Source: Methylacidiphilum kamchatkense Kam1 (GTDB lineage Bacteria > Verrucomicrobiota > Verrucomicrobiia > Methylacidiphilales > Methylacidiphilaceae). From it: a DNA stretch of 64,000 nucleotides. Position numbers and translations under genes: made by a program. The notes under the pieces were generated by a model that was not told the DNA's origin, did no database searches, and saw only the letters and a list, made by a program, of their open reading frames with translations. The DNA lies in NCBI RefSeq assembly GCF_007475525.1, contig NZ_CP037899.1, positions 1,054,001 to 1,118,000 on the forward strand, written 5' to 3'. This document shows positions 63,328 to 64,000 of the stretch, piece after piece; within the stretch, counting starts at the first letter, position 1, and every line of letters begins with the position of its first letter.

Positions 63328-64000
63328 TCAATCACCAAATAAAAAAACTTCGGTTTTTAAAAAAGAAGAAAAATCGGAGTATTCCTCGCAAAATTCAGGA
63401 TAATAGAAGTGGAGTTTGAAAAAGCACTGCCGGCGAGGATCATAACAGTACGTAATCTCTAGGAGATCTCTATCCTGCCCGAAGATGAAATACTGCAGGC
63501 GCTCCTCTTGCTTTTCGTCATACTCCTCTTCTTCTACTTTGCTCCTATAGTAGCGATTATGGGGAATGAGAAAGTCGCTGTTAAGAAACCGAAAAGGCTC
63601 CTCATGCTCTTCAGTCCTTAACCATTCGGTAGGGGAGTCTTCGTCGGGAATGTGGAAGAATATCGAATAGTCGGTACGGAAGCCGTTACTAAAGGCGAGA
63701 AACTTTTTATAAAACTCTGGAATCGGAAATCCAAATTCTTTAAGAAACCGGCGGTTTGCTTGCTCAATCGCCTTGAAAGAAGCGGGCGGAAGAAAGCTTC
63801 CTTCGATGGATAATTGTTCAGCCATTCGTGCTTTTTGAATCACCTGGATTTCCCGAGCTTCTAACAGTCTTGGAGCAGGCTCAAGATAACGAAAAAAATA
63901 TTCCAGTTCGGCTTTAAGCAACGAGTACAAATCCGAATAAAAAATATTTTTCCCTTCGGGAGGAATCTTTTCTCCTTCAGGATAGAAAACCCCAAAATAT
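63328..64000 (-). CDS. SUKH-like (SMI1/KNR4) protein, candidate immunity protein, 5' partial
   Basis: An acidic, aromatic-rich protein. The core pattern GFPIPEFYKKFLAFSNGFRT, then FFHIPDE, ends with YYPEFCEEYSDFSSFLKTEV, and resembles the SMI1/KNR4 (SUKH) superfamily, common as immunity proteins to nuclease toxins. The frame stays open beyond TTG 63930 up to the window edge (FYPEGEKIPPEGKNIFYSDL), so the gene probably begins past 64000. It is on the same strand and 69 bases upstream of the HNH-like gene. The fold call is moderate; the immunity role is inference. Confidence 0.55.
   Translation of the reverse strand, partial: YFGVFYPEGEKIPPEGKNIFYSDLYSLLKAELEYFFRYLEPAPRLLEAREIQVIQKARMAEQLSIEGSFLPPASFKAIEQANRRFLKEFGFPIPEFYKKFLAFSNGFRTDYSIFFHIPDEDSPTEWLRTEEHEEPFRFLNSDFLIPHNRYYRSKVEEEEYDEKQEERLQYFIFGQDRDLLEITYCYDPRRQCFFKLHFYYPEFCEEYSDFSSFLKTEVFLFGD

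Noticed and set aside
1-64000. Phase variation by G/C tracts as the cause of the frameshifts
   Set aside because: The tracts are short (4-9 bases), lie inside conserved enzyme domains including housekeeping sucC, and include A/T runs; contingency loci usually have longer tracts in surface genes.
1-64000. CRISPR arrays, tRNA and rRNA genes
   Set aside because: No regularly spaced direct repeats, cloverleaf-like T-loop/anticodon arrangements or rRNA stretches were seen on either strand by reading; a weakly conserved tRNA cannot be fully excluded without tRNAscan.

Overview
The window looks like chromosomal DNA from a low-GC (roughly 40%) Gram-negative of the PVC superphylum. My best inference is an acidophilic verrucomicrobial methanotroph of the Methylacidiphilum type. 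This rests on the gene complement and protein character: an AroA-Cmk fusion, a chlamydia-type class Ic ribonucleotide reductase, a ba3-type oxidase, assimilatory nitrate genes and a DUF4242 protein. There is no rRNA and no methane or methanol oxidation gene here, so the genus is not proven. I found no tRNA and no CRISPR array.

Layout: (1) 1-2045, succinyl-CoA ligase sucCD. (2) 2571-9833, aroA-cmk fusion, plsC, a feoAB iron-uptake insert and rpsA. (3) 10252-12873, ba3-type terminal oxidase operon. (4) 13419-19271, an outer-membrane protein, a polyphosphate-glucokinase-like gene, a PQQ-type sugar dehydrogenase and small secreted proteins. (5) 19773-25419, amtB and nrdAB. (6) 25481-31498, housekeeping genes: lysA, an isochorismatase-fold hydrolase, a divergent PII, yjbQ, ribokinase, OsmC, RlpA. 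(7) 31544-43700, a nitrate assimilation region. On the minus strand nasA, nirB, nirD, a nitrate MFS transporter and a TonB-dependent receptor are linked by TAATG/ATGA overlaps and followed by a globin-roadblock fusion. A cytosolic NrtA/NasS-like nitrate sensor and a divergent LysR regulator lie upstream. (8) 43795-49958, phosphosulfolactate-synthase-like gene, tonB with two related secreted proteins, a GH57 enzyme and a Met-rich outer-membrane protein. (9) 50146-51890, a decayed IS200/IS605 element of clearly higher GC. (10) 52244-61568, methyltransferase, upp, hemB, glnE, rnc, xerC/D, a nucleotidyltransferase, rdgB and a gamma-glutamylcyclotransferase-like gene. (11) 61930-64000, an HNH-nuclease/glycine-zipper protein beside a SUKH-like (SMI1/KNR4) gene, a candidate toxin-immunity pair.

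Nitrogen metabolism is the main theme: ammonium entry (AmtB), nitrate entry and reduction (MFS, NasA, NirBD), nitrate sensing (NasS-like, LysR), a PII-like protein and GlnE control of glutamine synthetase. The receptor and globin in the nitrate cluster suggest an outer-membrane uptake step and protection from nitric oxide; both are inference.

An overall quality signal: at least eight genes (sucC, the glucokinase, the isochorismatase-fold gene, yjbQ, nasA, the Met-rich outer-membrane protein, tnpA and the cyclotransferase) are each broken by one indel, nearly always in a short homopolymer, while the protein on both sides stays well conserved. Homopolymer sequencing error is the simplest explanation, so these genes should not be called dead without re-sequencing. 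The tnpB gene, with several lesions, looks truly decayed.
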